A stretch of 64,000 nt of DNA, from positions 62,001 through 126,000 of the forward strand of contig CAVOVI010000013.1 of the NCBI GenBank assembly GCA_963699825.1, given 5' to 3'. Below the pieces are notes generated by a model. The model saw only the letters and a program-made list of their open reading frames with translations, had not been told where the DNA came from and ran no database searches. The position numbers and the translations under genes are program-made. Source of the DNA: SPDF01 sp963699825 (lineage in GTDB: Bacteria; Gemmatimonadota; Gemmatimonadetes; Gemmatimonadales; GWC2-71-9). Below are positions 16,810 to 24,916 of the stretch, in pieces (position 1 is the first letter of the stretch; the number at the start of each line of letters is the position of its first letter).

Positions 16810-17948
16810 TGCCCCTCCGCCATCTGCATGACACCGTCGCGGACCTCACCGACGTAGATCTTGAGGCTGGGCACATCACCGTTCTCGTCGAACGCGATCG
16901 TGCCCATGGCGCCCTCGTAGGCCGGGTTGGCGGTTCCAATGCCGGCGAAGTCATCGCGGATGGCCTTCCGGTTCGTACCGACCCTGAGCATCGACTCGCG
17001 CAACATGTACACCGCGTCGTACGCCGCCGCGCCCGAGCCGTTGGGGTCGCCAGCGTTGGGGAATCGTGTCCGGTAGGCCTCGACGAAGCGCTGGTTGGCG
17101 GGGGTGTCGGTCTGGGGGAAGTAGGACGAGGTGACGTAGGTGCCGTTCGCCACTGGCCCGGCGAGGGCGATCTGCTCGAGCCCGTCGCCGCCCATCGCGG
17201 GGATGGTGAGGTCCTTCCTTTGCGCCTCGGTCAGGATGGTGCGCGCGTCGGGGTCGTAGCCGGCGATGACCATGAACTGCGCCCGCTTGTTGCGAGTCAG
17301 CAGGTCGATGTAGGGCGAGACGTCGGGGGTGTCGCCCAGGTAGGGATAGGCGCCGATGACGGTGCCTTGCAGCGATGCGAATTCCTGCTCGAACGCCGAG
17401 CGGATGCCGCGGCCATACTCGCTGTTGGTGTAGAAGACGGCCCCGCGCAACAGCCCGAGGCGTTCCCGCGCCCAGTGTGCCAGCGCCGAACCGTGGGCCA
17501 GGTCGCTCGGGCAGACGCGAAAGGTGTAGGGGCCGGCGTTCGTCACCGCGGGAGCGGAGGCGGCCGGGGCGATTTCAAGAAGGGGATTGCTTCCGCCGTT
17601 GTACACCGGCGCGGCCGCGAGGGTCGGGCCGGAGAACCCGTGCCCGATGACGGCGACGACGGGGGAGTTGTAGAAATCGGTGGCGACGACGACGGCGGAG
17701 TCGGCGTCGTCGTAGTCTTCACGCTCGACCAGTTCGATGAGGCGGCCGTTGATGCCGCCGGCGGAGTTGATCTCCTCGACCGCCAGCTGCGCCCCATACC
17801 GAATCGGAAGGCTGAGTGGGTCGGTGAAGTTGGCCGCGACCCCGATCTGGATCGGGCCGCTGCCACCTCCACAGCCGCTGAGAGCGAGTAGACCCAGTAG
17901 GACGGCGCCAGCGCGCGTCCCACCCGGCCGACGAGAGAACAGGACCAC
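16806..17948 (-). CDS. ABC-type amino-acid (branched-chain type) substrate-binding lipoprotein
   Basis: 380 residues of the periplasmic-binding-protein type I (LivJ-like receptor) family. The lipobox is LLALSGCGGG (Cys26). The mature part starts IQIGVAANFTDPLSLPIRYG and contains the usual AVEEINSAGGINGRLIELVE. The C-terminal QRFVEAYRTRFPN and AAAYDAVYMLRES segments are also typical. No permease or ATPase genes adjoin it. Instead the next gene, translationally coupled, is an MCP. I infer that the protein presents a ligand to that receptor for chemosensing rather than for uptake. The ligand is unknown. Confidence 0.9.
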   Translation of the reverse strand: MVLFSRRPGGTRAGAVLLGLLALSGCGGGSGPIQIGVAANFTDPLSLPIRYGAQLAVEEINSAGGINGRLIELVEREDYDDADSAVVVATDFYNSPVVAVIGHGFSGPTLAAAPVYNGGSNPLLEIAPAASAPAVTNAGPYTFRVCPSDLAHGSALAHWARERLGLLRGAVFYTNSEYGRGIRSAFEQEFASLQGTVIGAYPYLGDTPDVSPYIDLLTRNKRAQFMVIAGYDPDARTILTEAQRKDLTIPAMGGDGLEQIALAGPVANGTYVTSSYFPQTDTPANQRFVEAYRTRFPNAGDPNGSGAAAYDAVYMLRESMLRVGTNRKAIRDDFAGIGTANPAYEGAMGTIAFDENGDVPSLKIYVGEVRDGVMQMAEGQ

Positions 17949-18017
17949 GTCAGGCTCCGGGCGTAATGCGGTGGAATTCCGCGCGTGCGGACAGGTGCTC
18001 AGGGGAGATACCGTAGG

Positions 18018-18548
18018 TTAGCCGGGAGGGCGGGGCTTGGCAATCCGCGGCGGGCCTTCCCCGCCGAGCGTCCAGCCGTCGAGGATGGGGCCGTCCACGA
18101 TGCTGACGGAGGCTTCGACTCGTCCTGCACCGGCGCGCCAGGTGAGTCGCAGCATCTGGGTGCCGAAGATCCACTGCGCCATCCCCTGGGTGCCCTGGAC
18201 CGTCGCGGGCTGCGGACCGTACACGCTTTCGATCTCATCCCGCCAGCGGACGAAGTCAGCGGTGGGGAGCGTGGCGGACACAGTCACGACTCCGGTCAGA
18301 CTGTCAATGGCGGCGAGCCAGATGGAGACCGGCGTCTGTACCACGGGGTCGGCCACCGTGGCGCGGCACTCCTGCAATCGGGGGTCCGCCTTGCTGCGCT
18401 GGCAGGAGAGGCCGGTTCCGAGGAGCAGCCGGACCTGTGCGTCGGTGGCTGCAAGGGTCGCCCCGGCCTGAAACCCGTAGAACGAGAGTCCGGCGCCCTG
18501 CGCCCCAGCGGGCGTGGCCGCGCAGAGGCACACCAGCGCGGCGACCAC
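18018..18548 (-). CDS. Secreted protein of unknown function
   Basis: 176 residues with a signal peptide (LVCLCAATPAGAQGAG). The mature domain has alternating strands and two cysteines (GLSCQRSK, LQECRATV) that could form a disulfide. It contains LSFYGFQAGATLAATDAQVR, which resembles the opening of periplasmic proteins with a G-x3-A-T-x3-V turn. The GTG at 18548 sits at the edge of the hairpin below csp, and the real start may be a later GTG. It lies downstream of csp on the same strand, but the hairpin between them argues for separate transcripts. Confidence 0.6.
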   Translation of the reverse strand: MVAALVCLCAATPAGAQGAGLSFYGFQAGATLAATDAQVRLLLGTGLSCQRSKADPRLQECRATVADPVVQTPVSIWLAAIDSLTGVVTVSATLPTADFVRWRDEIESVYGPQPATVQGTQGMAQWIFGTQMLRLTWRAGAGRVEASVSIVDGPILDGWTLGGEGPPRIAKPRPPG

Positions 18549-18564
18549 TCCCCGCAGCGGGGAG
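18548..18564 (-). terminator. Hairpin after the cold-shock gene
   Basis: CTCCCCG and CGGGGAG (7 bp, 3-base loop) immediately follow the csp stop codon. Probably a terminator or attenuator for csp. Confidence 0.5.
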
Positions 18565-18565
18565 A

Positions 18566-18766
18566 TCAGGACTTCCGGACGTTGGCTGCCTGCAGCCCCT
18601 TGGGGCCTTCGACGACCTCGAATTCGACCGCGTCACCTTCGGCCAGGGACCGGAATCCCTCCATGGTGATTGCGGTGTGATGCACGAACACGTCCTTCCC
18701 CCCTTCCTGCGCGATGAACCCGAATCCCTTCGCGTCATTGAACCACTTCACGGTGCCCTTCGCCAT
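18566..18766 (-). CDS. csp: Cold-shock domain protein
   Basis: 66 residues, the standard single cold-shock domain. RNP1 is KGFGFIAQ and RNP2 is DVFVHH. The opening MAKGTVKWFNDAKGFGFI and ending PKGLQAANVRKS are typical of CspA-type RNA chaperones, which bind single-stranded RNA and DNA in the cytoplasm. A leader of about 100 bases separates it from the nearest promoter-like hexamer, as in many csp transcripts. Confidence 0.97.
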   Translation of the reverse strand: MAKGTVKWFNDAKGFGFIAQEGGKDVFVHHTAITMEGFRSLAEGDAVEFEVVEGPKGLQAANVRKS

Positions 18767-18899
18767 TGCCGCAACCTCGGTTCAGCGGGAAAAAAATGGC
18801 CGATCGGAGCGAGGGCGTCCGAACGGCGAGACCTGCATCGACTCCAGCTTCCGACTGCCATGCATGAATCAAGCTGTGAAAGGCGGAGAAATCTGTCAA
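18767..18899 (-). promoter_or_regulatory. Possible csp promoter and long 5' leader
   Basis: On the minus strand a perfect TTGACA occupies 18899-18894, overlapping the stop of the alkyltransferase gene. A weak CAGCTT follows at 17 bases. The start of transcription would give a 5' leader of about 100 bases that includes an A-run (18790-18796). Long leaders are known for cold-shock genes; the -10 match is poor. Confidence 0.35.
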
Positions 18900-19432
18900 T
18901 ATGCCGGTGGCGCAGAGAGTGTCAGCCCAACCGACCGCAGTTCGTGGTCCAGGAGCCACGCCTTCGTCTCGAGCCCGCCGCCATAGCCCACGAGGCCGCC
19001 ATCTTTCCCGACCACACGGTGGCAGGGGAGGAGGATGGCGAGGTGATTCGATCCGTTCAGTTGTCCTACCGCGCGGGGGTGAATCCCGGTGGCGGTGGCG
19101 ATGTCCTCGTAGGAGCGCGTCTCGCCGAAGGGGATGGCGGTCAGTGCGCGCCAGACCGCCGCCTGCGAGTCACTGACGCTCAGGTAGGAGGTGAGGTAGT
19201 CGGGGTAGGGGAAGGGGCGGGGGCGGCCGGCAAAGTAGGCGGTGAGCCACGAGGTCGCCTGGCGACAGGGGCCGGTGTCGATCACCACGCCGGGGGCGTG
19301 CCGCTGCAGCCGTTCGGCCAGGTGCAGCCGGCCGGTGCGCTCGGCGAACTCGACGATCAGCGGGCCTTCCCGCGCCTCGAGGATCGTCAGGACGCCGACG
19401 GGTGATTGGTAGGATGTCCATTCAATGCGCAT
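18896..19432 (-). CDS. ogt: Methylated-DNA--[protein]-cysteine S-methyltransferase
   Basis: 178 residues. The active-site motif LLPCHRVVG carries the acceptor Cys137, and the helix-turn-helix (SYEDIATATGIHPRAVGQLN) precedes it, followed by GYGGGLETKAWLLDHE. It removes O6-alkyl groups from guanine by suicidal transfer to its cysteine. The common GxNP before the active site is SNH here, a modest deviation. The N-domain (residues 1-85) matches Ogt/AGT length. The gene lies upstream of csp on the same strand. Confidence 0.93.
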   Translation of the reverse strand: MRIEWTSYQSPVGVLTILEAREGPLIVEFAERTGRLHLAERLQRHAPGVVIDTGPCRQATSWLTAYFAGRPRPFPYPDYLTSYLSVSDSQAAVWRALTAIPFGETRSYEDIATATGIHPRAVGQLNGSNHLAILLPCHRVVGKDGGLVGYGGGLETKAWLLDHELRSVGLTLSAPPAY

Positions 19433-19549
19433 CGTGCTTCTCCCACGCCCAATCTACCCGTGGACGGGGGAGATGGCCACGCGGCACTGAATCTGGACGC
19501 CCGTGCGGCCCGGTGTAACTTGATCACTTCCCAATAGTGGAGAATTCGA

Positions 19550-21232
19550 ATGCTGCTCGCCCTTGCGATGATGCTCCAGCAGGTGCCCACCCCCACGCCG
19601 GTCGCCTCCGTGACGATCCGCCCCGCCGAGGCGGCGGTAGCGGTGGGCGACACCATTCGACTCACTGCCCAGGCCTTTGATTCGGCGGGGCGGGCGCTTA
19701 CGGACGTCCGCGTCCGCTGGTTCCAGTCCGGGGGCCAGTTCGAGGGAACTGTGGACAGCACCGGTCTGGCCACCGCCGGTGCGGTCGGCGCACTGCGGGT
19801 GACGGCGCTCGCCTCGTCGAAGGGCGGGGGACGGGCCAAGACGGCCTTTGCGACCATCACCATCGTCCCAGGTCCGGCGGCGAACATCGCGCTGCAGCCC
19901 GCGTTCAGCCGGCTCTATGTGGGCCAGGCGGTGGCCCTCAGCGCCGCCGTCACCTCGGCCGCCGGCGACGCGCGCCACGATAAGATCAGCTGGACCTCCG
20001 ACCAGCCGGGCGTCGTCTCCGTGTCCAGTACCGGCATCCTGAGCGCCGTCCGACCGGGACGTGCCACGGTGACGGCGCGTGCGGGACAGGCCAGTACGAC
20101 GCTCCAGCTCTCGGTGGCGGCCAATCCGGTCACCACGGTGGAGGTGAAGCCCGCGCTCGCGACCGTGCGCACCGGCGATGTCGTCCGCTTCACCTTTGAC
20201 GCCCGGGACCGTGGCGGCGCCGCGGTGACCGACGTGGTTCCCGAGTGGATGGTGACACCCGGCTCCGCGCTGATCGAATCCGATGGCGGGTTCGTGGCCA
20301 GCGATCCGGGGGTCTACCGCGTCGTCGGGGCGTTCGCGGGGCGCGCCGCCACCGCCACCGTCACTGTCGTCCCCCGTGACGTTGTGCGCCCCACGACGCT
20401 GGTCGGCCGGGTGCCGGTCAAGGGATTTGCCTCCGCCGAGTTCTGGCTCCATCCCGACGGACGCCACGGCTACCTCTCGACCATCGGCGACCGGGTGTAC
20501 GCCATCGACCTCTCCGATCCGGCCGCCCCGGTCATCACCGACTCCGTCGTAGTGGACGCGCGCGTGGTCAACGACATCATGACCACAGAAGACGGCCGCT
20601 ACGGCGTGATGACCCGCGAGGGGGCATCCACGCGGAAGAACGGCATCGTCATCCTTTCCTTCGAAGACCCCGCCCATCCGAAGGTGATTTCGGAGTTCAC
20701 CGAGACCGTCACCGGTGGGGTGCACAGCACCTTCATCTACCGCGGCTACGTCTACCTGACCGATGACGCCACCGGCTCAATGCGCGTCATCGACATTCGG
20801 GACCCGATGTCCCCGAAGCAGGTGGCCCGCTGGGAGACGCCGGGTACCGGTGCAGGGCGGATGCTGCACGATATCGACGTGCAGGACGGCCTGGCCTACC
20901 TGAGTTACTGGAATGACGGGCTCATCGTGCTCGACGTCGGCAACGGCATCCGCGGTGGGAGCCCGGAGAATCCGCAGTTCGTCTCCCAGTACAAGTACGA
21001 CCTCGAGGCACTCTACCGCGATGTGGCCGCGGTCGGCGGGCCCGGCTTCATTCGCGGCACCCACACCGCCTGGCGGAGCGGCAAGTATGTCTTCGTCGGT
21101 GACGAGGTCTTCGCCGCCAAGCCCCAGGTGACGGCCGGTCCCAGCCTCCTCGGGCCTCGGCCGCGCCTATGGCCGACTGCACGTCCTCGACGTCTCCGAC
21201 ATCACCCGTCCACGCGAAGTGGCCTGGTATGA
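19550..21232 (+). CDS. Ig-like and LVIVD-repeat surface/periplasmic protein, N-terminal part
   Basis: About 535 residues in the correct frame, then a frame break near 21130-21150. Residues 15-280 hold three bacterial Ig-like (BIG2) modules, e.g. VGDTIRLTAQAFDSAGRALT and ISWTSDQPGVVSVSSTGILS. From about residue 290 LVIVD-type repeats of a beta-propeller begin (GYLSTIGDRVYAIDLSDPAA, YLTDDATGSMRVIDIRDPMS). A signal peptide is not convincing: the N-terminus is short (MLLALAMMLQQVPTPTP) but could be a minimal one. Such proteins are usually exported and bind other surface components. The rest is the fragment at 21219-21521. Confidence 0.82.
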   Translation: MLLALAMMLQQVPTPTPVASVTIRPAEAAVAVGDTIRLTAQAFDSAGRALTDVRVRWFQSGGQFEGTVDSTGLATAGAVGALRVTALASSKGGGRAKTAFATITIVPGPAANIALQPAFSRLYVGQAVALSAAVTSAAGDARHDKISWTSDQPGVVSVSSTGILSAVRPGRATVTARAGQASTTLQLSVAANPVTTVEVKPALATVRTGDVVRFTFDARDRGGAAVTDVVPEWMVTPGSALIESDGGFVASDPGVYRVVGAFAGRAATATVTVVPRDVVRPTTLVGRVPVKGFASAEFWLHPDGRHGYLSTIGDRVYAIDLSDPAAPVITDSVVVDARVVNDIMTTEDGRYGVMTREGASTRKNGIVILSFEDPAHPKVISEFTETVTGGVHSTFIYRGYVYLTDDATGSMRVIDIRDPMSPKQVARWETPGTGAGRMLHDIDVQDGLAYLSYWNDGLIVLDVGNGIRGGSPENPQFVSQYKYDLEALYRDVAAVGGPGFIRGTHTAWRSGKYVFVGDEVFAAKPQVTAGPSLLGPRPRLWPTARPRRLRHHPSTRSGLV

Positions 21233-21521
21233 GCCGAAGGACGGCGGGACCCACAACGTCTGGGTGGCCGGTGATACCCTCTATTTGGGGGATTATCAGG
21301 GTGGGCTGCGGGTGCTGGACATCAGCGGCGAAATGCGGGGTGACCTGCTGGCCCAGGACCGCGAGATCGCGCACGTTTTCACCGGCGATTCCAAGGGGAA
21401 CTTCCCGAATGCGGCCATGGCCTGGGGCGCCATCTACCGGAACGGCCATATCTACGTGCCGGATGTCTTCTCGGGGCTGTGGATCGTCAGGGTGGAGCCG
21501 AAGAACGAGCTGACGCCCTAG
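21219..21521 (+). CDS. LVIVD-repeat protein, C-terminal fragment
   Basis: 100 residues that complete the propeller of the preceding gene. In this frame the text before the internal start reads GRAYGRLHVLDVSDITRPRE, which joins directly to the repeats upstream. It continues with NVWVAGDTLYLGDYQGGLRV and ends IYVPDVFSGLWIVRVEPKN. The break is a single-base shift near 21130-21150. It is not an independent gene. Confidence 0.75.
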   Translation: MAWYEPKDGGTHNVWVAGDTLYLGDYQGGLRVLDISGEMRGDLLAQDREIAHVFTGDSKGNFPNAAMAWGAIYRNGHIYVPDVFSGLWIVRVEPKNELTP

Positions 21522-21573
21522 GGGAGGGGCCGCGGTGGCCGCAACGGGGACAAGGCTCTATCTTTCCCCGTCT

Positions 21574-22187
21574 ATGACTACTACCCAGAATCTCGTCGTG
21601 CGGAACTTCAACGATCGCGCCGAAGGCCTCGCGCATTTCATGCTCCGGGCCGGAGCGGCGCCGCGCTTCATCGCCATCGACGACCAGGCCGGCTGCCCGA
21701 TGGATACCGCTCTCGCCGCGCTGGAGTGGACCCGCGTGGTCGGCATCCTCCGGGATGACGATCTCCTGCACGCCGGTCGCCTCACCAGCGAAACAGCCGC
21801 GGCCGTGGTCGAACGCAGGTCCGACCGCGGGACCGCAGTTTGTCTACCTCGGCCCACGCCTCGACGCCCCGCCGATGGACGTCTTCGAGGGGGCGGTGCT
21901 CTACGACGAACCGGGCGTCAAGGCGGTCGAGTTCAACCAGCGCGCCCATGCCCTCGCCCACTTTCTCCGCGCCACCTCGGGCGTCGGCGCCCTGATGGCG
22001 CTCCTCGGCCGGCGGGCTCCCGGAACTGCGGCACCTTCGGCGCTGGCTCGGGCCCATCCTGCAAGAACTCGACTCCCCGCGCCCCCTCATGGCCGGGTGG
22101 TTCGCCGCTTCGGCGGGAGGATGCCTCTTCGCCTACCCCGAGGGCGGCATCGTCTGCCGATACATCGAAGTGGGGCTCGACTCATGA
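21574..22187 (+). pseudogene. Unknown cytoplasmic protein with two frame breaks
   Basis: ATG at 21574. Three consecutive frames are needed to read it. First comes NLVVRNFNDRAEGLAHFMLR to about 21815, then FVYLGPRLDAPPMDVFEGAV and HALAHFLRATSGVGALMALL to about 22010. The last part is GLPELRHLRRWLGPILQELD to FAYPEGGIVCRYIEVGLDS, with a stop at 22185. Corrected, it would be about 204 residues without a signal peptide. The family is not recognised. The stop overlaps the next start (ATGA). Confidence 0.55.
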
Positions 22188-22752
22188 GCCGCAGCATCTG
22201 GTGCGCCATCCTGATGATCGCATTGGTGGCGCCGGCACAGGCACAGAACGGCCGGGAATATCTTCACGACACCGGATACCGCGCTCGACGCCGTGCATGC
22301 CCCGCAGCAGCAGGCGTTCATCATCCTGCGCGACTCCACCTCCACCATCAGCGCGGCCGGCGCCAAGCTCATGAGCGATATGAGCCCGTCGAGCTCGCTG
22401 GCATGGATGCAGGCCCGGGCCCGCGGCTGTCGTGACCGCCTGCGCCCGGTCGGAGGGCCCGCTCGCCAACGCACAGATGGTCACCAAGCAGGGCGTCTGG
22501 CCCAATACGGCGCAACAGAAGGCCCAGTCCGACCTCCTCAAGGAGATGGCCGCCTTCGCCGGCGATCTCTCCGATTGTCAGAAGCGGTGGACAGCCCTCG
22601 CGGCCGACACCAGCAACGTCTCGTTCCGCGAGAACGCACCGTATCAGATGAAGGAGCTCCAGGACAAGCTCGACGCGCTGAACCGCACCTCCCAGACCTA
22701 CCTCCGGTACATCGGCGTCAAACTCCCTCCCAAGGGCCAAAAGCCCTCCTGA
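22184..22752 (+). pseudogene. Secreted helical protein of unknown function, two frame breaks
   Basis: ATG at 22184 overlaps the previous stop. It has a signal peptide (MSRSIWCAILMIALVAPAQA, then QNG). The frame shifts at about 22280, where HDT is followed by DTALDAVHAPQQQAFIILRD, and again at about 22425, to ACARSEGPLANAQMVTKQGV. It runs to QTYLRYIGVKLPPKGQKPS and TGA at 22750. Corrected length is about 189 residues, mainly helical. Periplasmic location is inferred from the signal peptide. No family is recognised. Confidence 0.55.
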
Positions 22753-22756
22753 ACCC

Positions 22757-22778
22757 TCGCCCCCTGATCGGGGGGCGA
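22757..22778. terminator. Hairpin after the secreted-protein gene
   Basis: TCGCCCCC and GGGGGCGA form a perfect 8-bp stem around six bases, five bases after the TGA. Confidence 0.55.
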
Positions 22779-22790
22779 TCTGGTGAGCCG

Positions 22791-22885
22791 TGTGGACGTG
22801 TGGATACACATTTCCACATGAAGTGGACAAGCCTGTTACCGGGGTGCCCAGCCACGATTTAGCCCTCCACATTTCCCCCACACAG
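22791..22885. other. Cluster of DnaA-box-like TGTGGA/TCCACA elements
   Basis: Within about 95 bases there are TGTGGACG (22791), TGTGGATAC (22799), TTTCCACA (22811), GTGGACAAG (22823) and CTCCACA (22865). TGTGGATAC read on the other strand is GTATCCACA, one base off the TTATCCACA DnaA box. A lower-GC stretch (GAATAAATACAG, 22899-22910) follows. The arrangement recalls a replication origin or a DnaA-regulated promoter, but no dnaA or dnaN is in the window. The surrounding 567-base gap (22753-23319) otherwise holds two hairpins and one doubtful small frame. Confidence 0.35.
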
Positions 22886-23029
22886 AATCGCGTAACCCGA
22901 ATAAATACAGGCACTTGCGAGTTTTCTACGGAGCCCTAGCTTTGGGAAGCATCTGGATGGTCTGACACGGCGCTGTCATGGCGCTCGACGGGCGATTTCA
23001 GGTGAGTTCGGACCGGAGGAGCAGGGGAG

Positions 23030-23260
23030 GTGGCTGCCGCCGTAATGGCGTGGTCGCCGATGATCCTGGACCAAGGCCGGCCGAACGGGTGGAGCCAGTC
23101 GCGCGCTCTGCCCACCCCGATCTGGCGCCTCGGGGTGCCGTGCGAAGGGACGGTCCGCGACCCGACCCGACTCGCAGCGCTCGCAACGACGACCTCGGCC
23201 GGCCTGGTGCTGGCCGGGGCCATGACCGGAGGGGCTCCGTCCCAACGGGTCATTGTGTGA
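23030..23260 (+). CDS. Doubtful small ORF
   Basis: 76 codons (GTG 23030 or ATG 23045) ending exactly where a strong hairpin begins. GGAGGAGCAGGGGAGG precedes the start, and third positions are G or C as in real genes here. The translated protein (SAGLVLAGAMTGGAPSQ near its end) has no recognisable motif. It could be a small gene with its own terminator or chance reading of GC-rich spacer. Confidence 0.3.
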   Translation: MAAAVMAWSPMILDQGRPNGWSQSRALPTPIWRLGVPCEGTVRDPTRLAALATTTSAGLVLAGAMTGGAPSQRVIV

Positions 23261-23295
23261 AGCGGCCGCCCGGTGAAGAACCGGGCGGCCGCTTC
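23259..23295. terminator. Perfect 15-bp hairpin terminator
   Basis: GAAGCGGCCGCCCGG and its exact complement flank a 7-base loop. It lies 24 bases beyond the stop of the minus-strand HD-domain gene and at the end of the doubtful plus-strand frame, so it can serve either side. Confidence 0.75.
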
Positions 23296-23319
23296 TGCTT
23301 CCGGGTCCCGCGCCGGGGC

Positions 23320-24297
23320 TCAGCCTCCCCAGTCGCTCCGTCCGCGATAGGCACGGCGCCGGTCGAGCTGCCAGAGCGTCCGGGCGCTGACCAGGCTCTC
23401 TCCCTCGAAATTTCCCGGATCGGTCAGCGCGTCGGCCATGCTCGCCGTCTTGGCGCTCGCGTTGTCGGCGTAGTGGAGGACCTCCGCCTCGAGCGTCATC
23501 GGCGGCACGGCGGCGCCGAACTCGAGCTTGCCGTGGTGCGAGAGCACCAGGTGCTGCAGGATGGCCAGCTCCTGCTCGGTGCACGGTTCGGGCTCCGCAC
23601 TCCCCACGGCGCGGTCGAGCATCAATGCGCCGAGCACGACGTGGCCGTGCAGGGTGCCCGCCTCGGTCATCGTGAACAGCCCGCCGTCCCAGCTGTACGA
23701 CTCCAGCTTGCCGATGTCGTGCAGCAGCACACCGGCCAGCACGAGATCCATCTCCGCCTTGCAGACCCGCGCGATGGCGCGCGCGATGCTCGCCACCTCC
23801 ACGGTGTGCTTGAGGAGACCGCCCAGCAGCGCATGGTGCCCGCTGAGGCTGGCCGGACAGGCTTCGAAGCGCTGGCGGAAGTCATCGTCGGCGTAAAAGA
23901 GGTCGAGCGTGGCGGCGAGCCGGGGCCGGACGATCTCGGCCCGCCAGCCGTCGAGGGTCTTCCAGTAGGGGGCCGGGTCTCCGATGGAGGGGACCAACTG
24001 AGCCATCTCCACCGCTCCCTTCGGGAGGGGGCGGAGCGAGGTGACCTTCAGCTGCCGTTGCCCGCGGTAGAGCGCGACTTCCCCGATGACCTGGACGATG
24101 TCTCCTGCCGCCAGCCCGGCAATTTTCGGCTGATCCTCCAGCCAGAACGGTGCGCTGGCGAGTTTTCCGGTGGCGTTGGCGAGCGTCAGGATGGTGTGTG
24201 GAGTATCGCCGCCACGGCGATCCACACCCAGGATCAGCAGCGGATCCTGGACGCGATGGCCGGGAGAAAGGCCGGGGAGGTCGGTGGGATGGCTCAT
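23320..24297 (-). CDS. OB-fold/HD-domain protein, YhaM-type 3'-5' exoribonuclease
   Basis: 325 residues from the ATG at 24297. The N-terminal half is an OB-fold nucleic-acid-binding domain (PFWLEDQPKIAGLAAGDIVQ, residues about 50-95). The second half is an HD phosphohydrolase domain: LLKHTVEVASIARAIARVC, the HD pair in GVLLHDIGKLESY near residue 200, then HGHVVLGALMLDR and LQHLVLSHHGKLEFG. This order is that of YhaM/CBF1, a 3'-5' exoribonuclease best known in Firmicutes. No neighbour on the same strand explains its job. The start chosen avoids a long arginine-rich extension that overlaps the divergent gene. Confidence 0.85.
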   Translation of the reverse strand: MSHPTDLPGLSPGHRVQDPLLILGVDRRGGDTPHTILTLANATGKLASAPFWLEDQPKIAGLAAGDIVQVIGEVALYRGQRQLKVTSLRPLPKGAVEMAQLVPSIGDPAPYWKTLDGWRAEIVRPRLAATLDLFYADDDFRQRFEACPASLSGHHALLGGLLKHTVEVASIARAIARVCKAEMDLVLAGVLLHDIGKLESYSWDGGLFTMTEAGTLHGHVVLGALMLDRAVGSAEPEPCTEQELAILQHLVLSHHGKLEFGAAVPPMTLEAEVLHYADNASAKTASMADALTDPGNFEGESLVSARTLWQLDRRRAYRGRSDWGG

Positions 24298-24400
24298 CGA
24301 TGCGACTCGGTACGGGAAAAGGGAACGGAGCAAAGGTAACAGCCTGAGCCACCCGAAAAGATCCTTGCCCCGGAACGGATGAGGGATACCTTCTCCACTC

Positions 24401-24802
24401 ATGGACTCCCGGCCCTTGTTGCTCGTGTCGATGGACCCTGCGCGTACCCAGCGGCTCAGCGCCGCGCTTGGAGCCGCCGGCCACCAGGTGGTTACCGCGC
24501 CCGGTGGTGAAGCCGCGGCGGAGGCGCTCGGCGTGCCGGGGTTGGGAGGCGTCGTGGTAGACCTGTCCCTTCCCGGCCTGGATCTCGCCGCCCTCCGCCG
24601 CTCGTTGACACCTGCGAGTCCTGTCCCGCCCGACTCGCTGGCGGACGCTGAGCGCCGGCACATCGCCCTGGCTCTCAACCATACTCGGGGCAACAAGCGG
24701 CAGGCGGCGATCCTGCTCGGGATTTCCCGGTCCACGCTCTTGCACAAGATCCGGAAGTACGGTCTTGAGGCGGTGGCGGTGCGGGGTCGATCGGCCGGCT
24801 AG
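24401..24802 (+). CDS. Receiver-like domain fused to a Fis-type DNA-binding domain
   Basis: 133 residues. The first 65 look like a shortened receiver (LLLVSMDPARTQRLSAALGA, then VVVDLSLPGLDLAALRRSL with a candidate phospho-Asp in VVDLSLPG). The conserved acidic pair and the lysine near the end are missing. The last 50 are a Fis-type helix-turn-helix as found at the end of NtrC regulators (HIALALNHTRGNKRQAAILL, GISRSTLLHKIRKYGL). The AAA+ module that normally lies between is absent, so it cannot activate sigma-54 polymerase. It resembles the small ActR/PrrA-type layout. It is divergent from the HD gene. Confidence 0.8.
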   Translation: MDSRPLLLVSMDPARTQRLSAALGAAGHQVVTAPGGEAAAEALGVPGLGGVVVDLSLPGLDLAALRRSLTPASPVPPDSLADAERRHIALALNHTRGNKRQAAILLGISRSTLLHKIRKYGLEAVAVRGRSAG

Positions 24803-24916
24803 GAGAACCGCGTGGCCCGGTGTCCTGAGGACCTCCGGGCCCGGCCCCCGCCGGTGCCGTATTCCGGCGTTGACCGCGCGGCCTCCCTCCCGGGTTTCCG
24901 TCTCGCTTCGCTCCGC

